DNA of 64,000 nucleotides, taken from the NCBI GenBank assembly GCA_028641055.1, contig CM054061.1, forward strand, positions 62,223,904-62,287,903, read 5' to 3'. This stretch comes from Alopecurus myosuroides (lineage: Eukaryota > Streptophyta > Magnoliopsida > Poales > Poaceae). The position numbers were made by a program, and so were the translations under genes. A model generated the notes under the pieces. It did not search any database and was not told the origin of the DNA. It saw only the letters and a list, made by a program, of their open reading frames with translations. The number at the start of each line of letters is the position of its first letter. Within the stretch, counting starts at the first letter, position 1. Below are positions 43,044-53,656 of this stretch, piece after piece.

Positions 43044-45349
43044 ATGGTAATGTTAACGAATGGTAAACAGAAAATACAGTACATCAGAAGCCAACTAGAC
43101 TTCACAAGAGAGGCTCCCATATGAAGGACACAACTGGTGTAGAAGGTCATCCCTCTTTCTCTTTTGTTTGCAAAATTATGCTTTGACTGATAAATATGGG
43201 GCAAAAATAGTGAACAGAATTTGTTTGTATTAATTTGGGGCTGGGCACCCCGCTGCCAACTCTTCTATCAATTGGATAAGCGGATGAAGCCACTAGTCCA
43301 GGGTGTGAAATCAAATCAACAAGTGAGATAAAGATTCTCTATTTACGTCCTCATGAGCAAAAACAGGAACACAGAACAAGAGTAATTTTGAAGGTTTTAA
43401 AGGTAACACATGAGCAATTTACTTGGAGTGGTAGTTAAATACCACATGTAGGTAGGTATGGTGGACACAATGGGAAAACTTTGGTTTTTGGGAGTTGTAT
43501 TGCATGAGTAGAGCTCATACTCAATACAGGTGGATTCTAGCAAAAGACTGGGAGCGACAAATCAAGAGAGCATAAGAGCCATAATCATGCGCATCGACAT
43601 AAACTTCATTAATCAAAGCATAAGTGGTACCACAAGTTCAAAAAAATAAATGATCATGGAGTCTATAAGTGACTGGTTCATAGTCATAAACATGGTGTGA
43701 GCATGCGCCAAGTCAACCAAATAAAACATTCAAAGGAGAACACCACAAATTTATCTTTCAATATGACAAGAACAACTCATGATTCTTTCCATGGCACAAT
43801 AAACACTCTCAGCTATTTGAGGCTAATCATGATACTAAATAACCACAAGTATTTAGAACTAAAATAACATCTAGCATAATATGAAAAATTATAGCCACGG
43901 TCTATACAAGCTTCTACTTGCATCGTTAAAAATTCTATTTCAAGCAACAGTTTCTTTTCCGAACAAGCACCATAAAAAACATGCTTTAACAAAAACTCTC
44001 TAAATGCTACAGCAGGAAAAAATGAGAGTACTCACATAACACTACTAAATACAACAGCTCTGAACAAGAGATGCAATGAAAACAAGAGCTAAACAGGAAT
44101 TTTTGCAGCAACTAGAAGAAAAAGTAAGAATACTAGCACAACAGGTATTCAAACGAAAAAGCGGAGCGTGTCTCTCTCCCCAACAAATAATGCTAGGGTC
44201 CAATTATATTATTGCATCAAGGAAAACAAAGTAAAACAAAGGAATACAAAATAAAACAAAAGAAAAACAAACGCACTCTCCTAGTAAACTTCATATGATG
44301 TGACCGAATAAAAATATAATTTCACTAGAAGTGACCTGATAAATGGTTGATGAAGAAGGGGATGCCTTGGGCATCTCCAAGATTAGATGCTCGAGTCTTC
44401 TAAAAATATGCTTGGATGAACCACAGGGCATCCCCAAGTTTTTACCTTGCACTCTTCTTGATCACATATATCACCCTCTTCTCTTGACCCTTAAAAACTT
44501 CCTTCACACCACACTCAAAGAGTAATTCGCATTAGAGGGTTAGTGCAGCAATTAAAAATCCATTGGATCTGTATGGAACAAGTGCTATTGATACTTTTAA
44601 ACATAAGCTACAACCACTGATGTTCGTGAAGCAAAGAAATCCACTTGACAGCGCAAAAGAGCAAATGCAAGAAAAATGGCAGAATTTATCAAAACCAGAA
44701 AAGTCTGTAAAGACGATTTTTTTGAGGCACTTACGTTTATTAGATCGAAAAATTTAAAGAACCAAAAGGTTGCGTAATTAGCCGAGGAATAAGCACAAAA
44801 AATTTCAGTTCATTCTGATGTTCCTGTGAATTATACGATTTTTTACGATGGACAGCAGAAATCTGTTTCTTGCACAGAAATCCGAAAACCAACTCCTACT
44901 CTCATCAGAAACCTTACTTGGCACTACTAAAAGATGAAAAGAAAGATACAAAGGAGTTTCTACAGAAGTATACAACCCCTTGACTCAAAGAAAACAGAGA
45001 AAAACAAAGCAAAGAAAAACCGATGGGTTATCTCCCAAGAAGTGATTTTCTTTAACGCCTTTTAGCTAGGCCCAGAAAAGTGAAATGAAGTATTTTCAAG
45101 TGAAGAAGCATCTAAACTGTAACTTGTTCGAATAATGGAATCGAAAAGCAACTTCATTCTCCTTTTAGGAAAGTGTTCCATACCTTTCTTGAGGGGGAAC
45201 TGAAATTTAATATTCTACTCTTTCATATCAATAATAGCACCAACAGTTCTTAGAAAAGGTCTTTCCAAAACAGTTGGACAAGAAGCATTGCTTTCAATAT
45301 TGAAGACAACAAAATCAACAGGGACAAGATTATTATTAGCCATGATAAG
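43044..45349 (-). mobile_element. E: inverted internal region of an Athila-like gag-protease element
   Basis: Read on the minus strand, 45349-45215 encodes the end of a protease (NNLVPVDFVVFNIESNAS, LERPFLRTVGAIIDM), then the tail with polypurine motifs (near 44440 and 44360) and the conserved block also seen in B and G (43047-43460). The sequence ends at a junction with D (43044-43047). Its LTR right half is at 37260-37966; the part between was lost with the end of D. The right border at 45349 is abrupt in the protease. Confidence 0.8.
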
Positions 45350-46451
45350 ATTTGTGTGTAACTGGGTGTACATCCTTGTTGATTCTGGGTGTAAAAAAAG
45401 TTTCTCGAAACCTATCAACATGAGATCTAGTTTTGAAGGTCTCGACGCGAGGATCTCAAATATGAAACCGGTTCGTAATTCTGAAATAGGGTTCTCGAGA
45501 TATTTCATTTCTAAAAAATGGATCTTGAAATAAATGCGTGCCACCCATCTCCATCCGTGCGCGTGGGAAGGAAAAAATCCAACCAAAACTCTCTCGTGGT
45601 GACACTTGGCACGCATGCAACCACCTGTGGGGGGCCGCGAGGAAGAAGAAGGTGACACTTGTCGCGAGGAGAGTGCACGAGAAGGGAAAACGCGACAAGT
45701 GTCGTCACGACAGTGAACGTGGGTGCCCTTCCGAAAGGCTTCCTTTTTTAAGTGATTACCCTCTTAGCGAGCCATGTCCTAGGACTCGCACACAGCACTC
45801 ATTAGGCCCATTTTGGTAGAAGCCCATTAAAGTAAATTCACACGTTTTGGTCGGTATCCACAACCAGTCTTTTGTCACGATCGCTAGTTCGTTATGCCCA
45901 CAGCTTCTTTTGTCAGTCTCCACGATCGAGCGATCGTTTTGGTCTTTCCCTTTCTTTCCCGTACCATTGGCTTATATTTCCTTTTAGATGGTCATAGTTA
46001 AAATCCGTACGTTTAGTGCTAAAATCCCTACGTTTAGTGCTAAAATCACTATAGGCAGTATATTTTTAAAAATCTGAACATTTTGTTATTCTAAAAATAT
46101 TTTTGAAAATTCCAACTTTTTTCTAAAATATGAACGATTTTTAATTTTGACCAATTTTGAAGTTCGAACAGTTTTTTAAAATATAAACGATTTCAAACAT
46201 GAATAAATGTTACATATGAAAAATCATCAAATTTGAACAATTTTTAATCTGTACATTTTTCAGTTTGAACTAAAAGTAATTCTGAACCGAAAATTTCGGG
46301 GAACCAAAAAGGAAATAGTGAAACCATTGGTGCCCCAATAATGCCGATGAAGCAAAAATAATTGCAGACCAAATTTTTAGGTGAACTAAAAATAATAGTG
46401 AACAAAAAAATGCAGATGCACCAAAAATAATGGTGAACCAAAATAATAGTG
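45350..46451. other. Unassigned non-coding DNA
   Basis: I see no supported gene. There is a GC-rich stretch (about 45540-45720), then AT-rich sequence with a directly repeated word CGTTTAGTGCTAAAATC (near 46008 and 46030). It shares nothing obvious with the LTR elements of the window and is probably older repeat-derived DNA. Confidence 0.5.
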
Positions 46452-46710
46452 AACCAAAAATTTCGGTGAAGCAGAACTAATAGTGAGCCAAAAATATTTG
46501 ATGAACGAAAATAATAGCGAACCAAAATTTACGGTGCACCAAAAATATCGACTAAACAAAAAAAATAGAGAACCAAAATTTTCGGTGAACCATAACTAAT
46601 AGTGAGCCAAAAATATTTGGTGAACGAAAATAATAGCGAAACAAAATTTACGGTGCACCAAAGAATATCGATTAAACAAAAAAAATAGAGAACCAAAATT
46701 TTCGGTGAAC
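46452..46710 (+). repeat. 119-bp tandem duplication in an AACCAAAA-rich tract
   Basis: The block from TTTCGGTGAA (46461) through AGTGAGCCAAAAATATTT recurs at 46581 with a period of 119-120 bp, and a partial third copy starts at 46701. Within it a shorter word, close to TGAACCAAAAATAATAG, repeats from about 46270 onward, giving a decayed minisatellite. Confidence 0.75.
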
Positions 46711-47016
46711 CAAAATGGTTCCAAGTTCGAAAAAGTTACGATCTTTAAAAATGGTTGCAAACTGAAAAATGGTTCAACATTTGAAAAAAATTCAGTAAAA
46801 GCAGAAACCAAAAAATAATTCAGATTTTTAAAATATCAAAAACAAATATTTTCAAAATAAAGGAAAATAAAATTAACAATAAAAATGTAAAAAATTAAAA
46901 AGAACAGAAAAATAAAGAATAAAACGGAAAAGAAAAACAGAAATAGAAAAGAAATAGGGAAAAAGTAAAACAGAAGAAAGAAACAATAAAAATATTAAAA
47001 CCGAAAGTTCTATTCG

Positions 47017-47087
47017 GAAGCATTGTGGCCTAGCGGTTGTGTTCTTGTTTGCGCGTGCCTCCATACCAGGTTCGAGTCCTGCTTCCC
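47017..47087 (+). other. tRNA-like sequence with pol III box motifs, possible SINE head
   Basis: TGGCCTAGCGGT resembles a pol III A box and GGTTCGAGTCC a B box, about 36 bp apart. The flanks GGAAGCA and TGCTTCC could pair, but the T-stem and acceptor stem then compete for the same bases, so a normal cloverleaf does not form. A tRNA-derived SINE head or decayed tRNA relic is likelier than a gene. Confidence 0.35.
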
Positions 47088-47580
47088 TCCCTATTTACAT
47101 ATCATTTTACGTGGGCAATGAGCGACGTATAGTAGGACTAGGCTAATTGCCCGACTCATAAGAAGCTGGGCCGTGCTGGATATTATTAAGGGTGCCTGGC
47201 CCCTGCTCACCCACCTTGGATCCGTCATTGCGTATCCGTCGCTGCCGTCCTGAGCAGTTCCGCCGAGGTCTCCTGTCACGATGTCGATTCTTGGACATCC
47301 CCGCCTATGTTCGCGAGAACGAAAGTGGTGGGACAAAGGGAAAAGGATAAGAGCATCTCCAGCGGAGGCGCTATCGTTGCGCGCTATAAAAGCGAGTTTG
47401 GCGCGCGTTGTACGGTTTTACAGCGCGAGCGCGGGGCGACAGAAAATACAGACACGCTAAAATAAAATTTCGGGCGCCAGGAAATTTTAGATTAGCAGAC
47501 GCGCCAAACTAGCGCGCGCAAACAAAGTCGAGTTCGCCGGAGTACAGAAATTTACACTATAGCAGAAATTTGAACTAAAA
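47088..47580. other. Non-coding DNA left of the AP2-like pseudogene
   Basis: The sequence GAGCATCTCCAGCGG at about 47351 begins a CGCG-rich stretch (GCGCGC words) running toward the AP2-like frame. A weakly similar inverted segment (GCTGGAGCTTCC) lies near 48369, so the whole may be a cargo-bearing DNA transposon. The boundaries are not convincing. Confidence 0.35.
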
Positions 47581-48123
47581 CTAAAATTTAAACATCAGTC
47601 GGAGAAGCCGCCGCGGTCGGAGTCCGACGTTGTAACGTCGGAGGACGTTCAGATATGTTCCCATCGGGAATCGTGGGACGCCCAGTCCTCGGCCATGCCT
47701 GGTGTGCTTCGCAGCCCGTCGCGCCGCATGCTCCGCTCGGCCCTGCGCATAGAAGGTGCGCTCGGCGGCCACGTCGTCGTGGAAGCGCTCGGCCCATAGA
47801 GCCATCGCATGCTCGTATTGCTCAACGATGGCGAGGTGGTGCTGAATGCGCCTGTTGCGGCGGTTGTCCTACTCCGCGATGATGCGCGGCGGCAGTGCCA
47901 GGTCTTGCGCCTGCTGCCGCGTCGAGACGTCGCGGAAGTTCATGCTGTTGCGCGGCCTCCCGAGCCTCCACGCCGCCGCGTCCCACCCGCGGGCGGTTTC
48001 GTGTGCGGTCTCGAATGTCCCTAGGCCGATCCGGGTGTCGCCGCGGCATATCTCCGCGTAGAAGATGCGGTTCATCCGCGCCGGGACGCCGTTGTAGCCG
48101 CTCTGGTTTTGGCACGGAGGCAT
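47581..48123 (-). pseudogene. AP2/ERF-domain-like gene fragment with in-frame stop
   Basis: The minus-strand ATG at 48123 opens MPPCQNQSGYNGVPARMNR. The AP2/ERF-like region spans about residues 8-63, with FYAEICRGDTRIGLGTFETA and ARGWDAAAWRLGRPRNSMNF, recognisable by the LGTF, DAAAWRL and MNF landmarks. An in-frame TAG (47871-47869) follows RIIAE; the same frame then continues (ALWAERFHDDVAAERTFYAQ) to a stop at 47581, 180 codons in all. AP2/ERF proteins are plant transcription factors. This one lacks the usual Arg/Trp-rich first strands (GVPARMNRIF where GVRxRPWG is usual), so DNA binding is doubtful. Base composition is much richer in GC than the flanks. Similar short AP2-like frames are common in grass repeats, so this may be transposon cargo (inference). 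Confidence 0.6.
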
Positions 48124-49794
48124 TGCGGCGGCGGCGGCGCGTGGAAGAGAGAGAGAGGGGAGAAAGCGCGGGCGGCGACGCGTGGAAGAGAGAGGGAGGG
48201 GAGAAGGCGCAGGCGGTGGCGCGTGTAAGAGGAGGGGAGAATGTGGCAGTTGCGCGCGGCACCGCGCGGAAATTTGTACCGTGCGCTAGCGGCGACGCGC
48301 CACAATTCGCGCGAACGCCCGCGCGCCGCGACGATTTGTCCCGCGCGCGCCGTTTTCACGCTTCTGCTGGAGCTTCCCGCGCTGGACTGCGCGCGCGAAA
48401 ACGGTGTTTTATTACGCTGTCCTGCACGAAGGCCGGGAGTTTTCTTTTCTTTTCGCGGGTGGTGAGGGAGAATCAAAATTGGCGCCCACAAAACTTTTAG
48501 GGTGAGTCTTGGGGGAGCCAAAAGTGGCTAGCGTCATCCACGGCATTTCTGCTGACGAGTGTATACACTGTTTCACTCGATTTTTTTGTGGAATCTGGTT
48601 ACCCATACCTACCACACCTCTCAACTAAACATAGGACAACCACTAAAAATGGTTATCCCTAGCGACTTGGGGGATATCTTCTAAACCAGATACACCCTAA
48701 GATGGAGCACATGCACGAATGAAACGCATATTCTCCCTGCCCTTGCTGGGACTAGCACCCATCAAAATTTATCTTGTCCATCCACAATATCACGAGTTCA
48801 TAAAATCTCGTCCAGTTTCTTTCCAAGCTGAGAAGGCAATTTTCTCATCTGTGTACTTTTCTACATACATACTGATATCCCACACGTATAGGGGATCATG
48901 TGTAGCCTTTTCGATAAGTAAGAGTGTCGAACCCAACAAGGAGCTAAAGAGAGGATACATGTTCTCTCAAGTTCTATCAACCACTGATACAACTCTACGC
49001 ACACTAAACGTTTACTTTATCTAGGAAATAATACTACAACAATAATACGGGTATGAGAGATAGCTGTGTAAGATAATAAATACAAGAAAGTGAATGTTAG
49101 TGCTACAACAATCAAATATACTAAGTACATTAAACTAAAAGTACCATGAGTGTGGAGAAGTGTTGGTAATTGTGATGGATTTGTCCATGATCAAATGGTC
49201 AAATACAAGGTTAATATTCCTATTTTATGTGGGACAGGCAAAGCTAACAAGCCCTCACTATTACAAGTACTTATGATTGGAACTCTAGCAAACATCCGTA
49301 ATTACTAGAAGATACATTAAGGTAAAAATAGCCAACCATAGCGTTAAGATCAAAAGGTCATATTTATCCCATATGCTTCAATCACTAGATTGAGGCTCAT
49401 GTTTCTGTCACTCAAGCACTCTCCCTCTAAATTTCTCCATATACTACAAACCCTACGATATGATACATGCGCGCATAAACATGTGATGGGCACCACAGGA
49501 CTGTAAGAAATTCAGTATATATCTCAAAGCATCCATAGAGTTCAACAATCAATCATATGACAAAAGGGAACAACACAAACATGACATATGTCTACTAGAC
49601 CATCTGCAAATAATTTATAACGTCAGACACCATGTTGACATAGGGGATTAAATAGGTTTGTGAGAGATTGGACCGTTGTAGCTATGGAGGAGATAGTGAT
49701 GGAGGTGTTGGTGAAGGGGGTGAAGGGGGCGGCGAGGAGCGCATGACGACTACGCGGGGAGTTCCTTCCCTGCCGCCGACATCATGGGGGAGCG
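48124..49794. other. Unassigned non-coding DNA up to element G
   Basis: 48124-48520 is a continuation of the CGCG-rich segment. From 48640 to 49794 I see no coding frame. Faint similarity to LTR words in reverse (GTCACTCAAGCACTCTC near 49414) suggests an old inverted LTR relic. GAGCG at 49790-49794 is the candidate left target duplication of G. Confidence 0.4.
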
Positions 49795-51785
49795 TGATAC
49801 GTCCATTTTAAATCACTATTTTATATCGTTATTTTCTGTTATTTATCGAAAGATTTCATGTTATGATACATTACTTATTTTATTTCATCTTATTTTGCAT
49901 GTTTCATAAGTTTTGGAGAATAAACACTGGGACCAGGAATCTGATGGAAAAAGCACCCTCAGGACACCCTATTTCAGAAGAACAGAAGAAGAGGGGGAAT
50001 ACCGGAGAAGTCTTAGAAGTACCGAGGAGGAAGCCAGCCAAAGGGCACCCGGAGGGGGCCACCAGGGGCCCGCACCACCAGGTGGCGTGACCCCTTCTGG
50101 CCGCGTCTGGGAGTGGTCTGCCCCCCTGGACGACTTGTGGGTGCCCCCTTTCGCGTAGTTGACCCCTAGGGAACCCTAAACCCTAGGACATCATTGAAAA
50201 ATTATTCCGCCGCCGCCTCGGGTAGGCCTGGAATTCGATCAAGCTCGGTCAAGCTCGGTCAACTAACGAGCCAGCTCGGCTCGACTCGTTTAAGTAAACG
50301 AGTCTAGAAACTCGACTCGACTCGCAAAACTCGCGAGCTCGCTCGTTTAACTCGATAAATCATTCAATAGGGAAATTCATATATTAAATCTATATTTTTC
50401 TTTCTTATTATTTGGGTATTATGACGCAATAATGAAAACAATATTGGATAATTGTATGCTATTAGATAAATAATGAGAAATAATTTTTCACATAGATACG
50501 AATAATATTGAATATTTATTTTGACCAAGTTAAACGAGCTAAACGAGTACTCGTAAACTCGTCTCGTTCAATTCGGACTCGTTTACCATCAAAAAGAAAA
50601 CTCGGCCTGACTCATTTAACAACGAGTTCGAGCAAAACCGAGACGAGTTCCGAGTTACTCGTTTAGCTCGCGAGTTTCGAGTTTTTTGTGCAGCCCTAGC
50701 CTCGGGGCGGAAAATAATAGAGCGAGAAAATTTCTCCGGCAGGGAGAAATCTGCCAGGGAAATTCCTAACCGGAGAGGGGAAATCGTCGCCATCGTCACC
50801 TTCATCACTCCAGGATTCATCGAGATAATCATCGCCATCATCCTCATCACCAACATGATCACCGTCACCGTCCACCTTCATCCCTCTGTAACAATTAGGG
50901 CTTTTTATCGTTGTTTTCCACTAGATCTCTCTCCCGGTGTGGATTACTTGTTTGTAGTTGATACTTGTGAGATTTATCGGTGTTTGCACTTTATGAACAG
51001 ATTGTTATTATCCACTATATCACCTATGATTATGATTCATATGATGTCTCGTGAGTAGTTCGTTTAGTTCTTGAGGACATGGGAGAAGTCATGATGTTAG
51101 TAGTGAAGTTATGTTGAAGTAATATCTCGTGGCTCAGTATTTAAGTTGTGGTGCCATTCTTCTAGTGGTGTCATGTGAACGTCGAATATATGATACTTCA
51201 CCTTTATGGTCCTAGGAGGATGCATTGTGTATTTGTCTACTAATTTTGGGGTTGCCGGAGTGAAAAAACCTAAACCCCCGTTAGGAAACCAATGCACGAG
51301 GGAGTGTAGGATCCCGAAGTTTTAAGGCTATGGTTAGATTTATCTTTATTACTTTCTTGTATTTGCATATGCTTACGATGAGTATAATCACAAGTATGTA
51401 TTAGTCCTAGTTGGGAGGTGCATTAGCATAGGTTCAACCACACAACACTTAACGAATAAATAAATATTAATCAACCGTATGAAACGAAAGCACTTGATGC
51501 AATTCCCATGTGTCCTCGAGAACGTTTGGCAATTATAAATAGAAAAAACGGCTTATCCTTTGCTCTCAAAAGGATTGTGCCACTCTATGCAATTATATTT
51601 ACTGTTATTTAGTTACTCGCACGATATTTATCTGCTATATTGAAAACCTCCAAAAACTCGTTTGCTAGTGTTTACATTGAATCCTCTATCCAACCTGCTT
51701 GTCAACACCTTCTGATCCTTGTTGGGTTCGACACTCTTATTTATCAAATGTACTACGATACACCCCCTATACCTGTGGGTCATCA
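49795..51785 (+). repeat. G 5' LTR (1991 bp including a MITE)
   Basis: It starts TGATACGTCCATTTTAAATC and ends GTGGGTCATCA. Without the MITE and its duplication it is about 1507 bp, similar to the LTRs of B and D. Its sequence is distinct from the A/B/D/E LTRs beyond the first TGATACGTC and scattered words. Confidence 0.9.
50223..50698. mobile_element. hAT-type MITE in the G 5' LTR
   Basis: A 476-bp insert absent from the 3' LTR is flanked by the perfect 8-bp duplication GCCTCGGG (50215-50222 and 50699-50706). Its ends are TAGGCCTG and CAGCCCTA, inverted with one mismatch, and its subterminal regions are full of ACTCG/CGAGT words in both orientations. An 8-bp duplication and TAGGG-like ends point to the hAT superfamily. 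It encodes nothing. Confidence 0.85.
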
Positions 51786-51796
51786 AGACTATTTTT

Positions 51797-51814
51797 TGGC
51801 GCTGTTGCCGGGGA
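51797..51814 (+). other. G primer binding site, tRNA-Asp type
   Basis: TGGCGCTGTTGCCGGGGA, one mismatch from the tRNA-Asp complement, lies eleven bases after the LTR. Confidence 0.88.
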
Positions 51815-51887
51815 GTGAATTTCTATTGGTAAGATAAACTTTTACTATGAGTGATGTTTTTATATCTGTCTGTTGTTTTATTTCATT

Positions 51888-52833
51888 ATGGAGAATACTT
51901 TTGGTTCTCTGCTTAGGGTTACTACTACTATCAGTACTAGGGTAGTAGGTGACATGTTATCTGCTGAATAGATCTTTCTAAAATACCTATGAAAATTGTT
52001 AGACGTGCTATGGATAATTGTTATTATGGAGATGGAACTGTCCATCCCGGTGATCATTTTCTCTTTATACATGAATTATGCGAGTTATTCAGGTGTGCAG
52101 ATATTACAATGGACCAAGTAAAAAGGAAATTATTCTCTTTATCGCTGAAAGGTAGAGCCGTTGAATGGTTCAAATTACTGAACAATGGTGAATCTATTGG
52201 ACGGGAGAAAATTGTTCCTCTCTTTTATTCTAAATTCTATCCTCCTAATGCGATTCATAAAGACCGGAATCAAATATATAATTTTTGGCCTCATGATGGA
52301 GATAGTATTTCCCAAGATTGGGGGTAGGGGGAATGAAGTTATTAATGCTCAAATGTCCCGTTCATGAGCTCCCAAGTAATATTGTTATCAATAATTTTTA
52401 TGCAAGGCTATCTCTTCATGATAAGGATTTATTGGATGCTTCTTTTTTTGGATCATTCAAACGTATGAAGGAAGAAGCTAAATGGGATCTTCTTGACCAT
52501 ATTCAAGAAAACACTGAAGGATGGGAGAATGACAAGGGTAGAAAGTCAGGTATAAATTATGATTATGAATGCATTAAATCTTTTATGGGTATAGATGATT
52601 TCTGTAATGTTAGTGTTGTTTGTAGTCTCAATTCTCAAATCTTTGCAAACTGTATTAAAGCTTTTGCCTCCTATCTTGATATTCCTAAAAAGGATTATCA
52701 CAAATATCATGTACCTTATAAAGATATTGTTCATGCTAGTAATATAGAAGTGCATGGTGTTAATCCTGCTGTTCCCGAGCCTTATATTGAAAAAATGCCT
52801 TTCCCTGCCAAGGTGAAAGAACACTCATTGTAG
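51888..52833 (+). pseudogene. gag: G gag
   Basis: The ATG at 51888 opens MENTFGSLLRVTTT and soon meets a stop (about 51969). The gag core follows: VHPGDHFLFIHELCELFRCA, LKGRAVEWFKLLNNGES and FYSKFYPPNAIHKD. A frameshift near 52320 leads to LKCPVHELPSNIVINNFYAR and LLDASFFGSFKRMKEEAKWD, ending at 52833. The motif order (RAVEWF, FYSKFYPP, CP-H) is that of Athila-type gag, comparable with SKEWLL and GKYYPP in D. Confidence 0.8.
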
Positions 52834-52838
52834 CTAGC

Positions 52839-53569
52839 GTGGTTAATAAGGGCATTAAAAAATCTATTGAACCTGATGAACAAATAACTGAAGAACCTGG
52901 AGTAGAAATAGTAAAGGACCTTGTTTGCGGAAATGTAGAGGATGAACACATTGTCTTTTGTGAGGATGCTTCTAATATTGTTTCCCATCCTCATAGACAT
53001 AAGAAAATTAGTGTTCCTGTGCTTTCTGTTAAGATTGGTGATCATTGCTATTATGGTTTATGTGACATTGGTGCCAGTTCTAGTGCTATTCCTTATGAGC
53101 TTTATAAATAAATTATGCATGAAATTGGTTCTTGTGAGCTTGAGGATATTGATGTGGTCATTCAGCTTGCTAATAGAGAATCTGTCTTTCGATTGGTATA
53201 GTTAGGGATGTGGAAGTTTTATGTGGTAAAACTAAATATCCCACTGATTTTCTAGTACTTGGTAAGGCTGCTAGTAAAACTTGTCCTATTCTTTTCTGTA
53301 GACCTTTCTTTAACACTTGTGGTGCTATTATAGATTGTAAGAGAGAGAACATATCGACTAAATTTGGTGGAAAATCTTGTGAATTAAATTTCTCCAAATT
53401 TGCTAGAGAACCTTATGAATCTAAATTGCCCGATGAGAATTTTAAAGTTGAACAACTCGCTTCTATTGCTCTTGCTCCTAACAATGCTTTGCAGAAATAT
53501 ATGGAGGACCATGAAATTGAGGTCTTTATGGAAGAGAGAAATGAGATTGAAGATATTCTTCTTCGTTAA
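52839..53569 (+). pseudogene. G aspartic protease region
   Basis: The protease active site is CDIGASSSAIPYELYK (about 53062), of the Athila type (compare CDLGASISVIPKKLYD in D). A TAA at 53109 and another lesion near 53200 precede a downstream part with TDFLVLGKAASKTCPILFCR and FNTCGAIIDCKRENISTKF, ending 53569. It lies between gag and RT as expected. Confidence 0.78.
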
Positions 53570-53656
53570 CCGGTGACACTGAAACATAATTTACATGTGG
53601 TAGACTTGGGTACCCCATTACCACCCAAGGAGGATCCTGTCTTTGATTAAAAACCT

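Noticed and set aside
44343..44757. Short plus-strand frames in E
   Set aside because: This region is the reverse complement of the non-coding tail of A/B/D; no homologous protein is conserved in the sense direction.
47017..47087. Functional tRNA gene
   Set aside because: The acceptor and T stems would use the same bases and the total length is too short for a standard cloverleaf.
48880..49640. Intact LTR or gene right of the AP2-like pseudogene
   Set aside because: Only scattered words resemble LTR sequence in reverse, and I could not find both ends or a target duplication.
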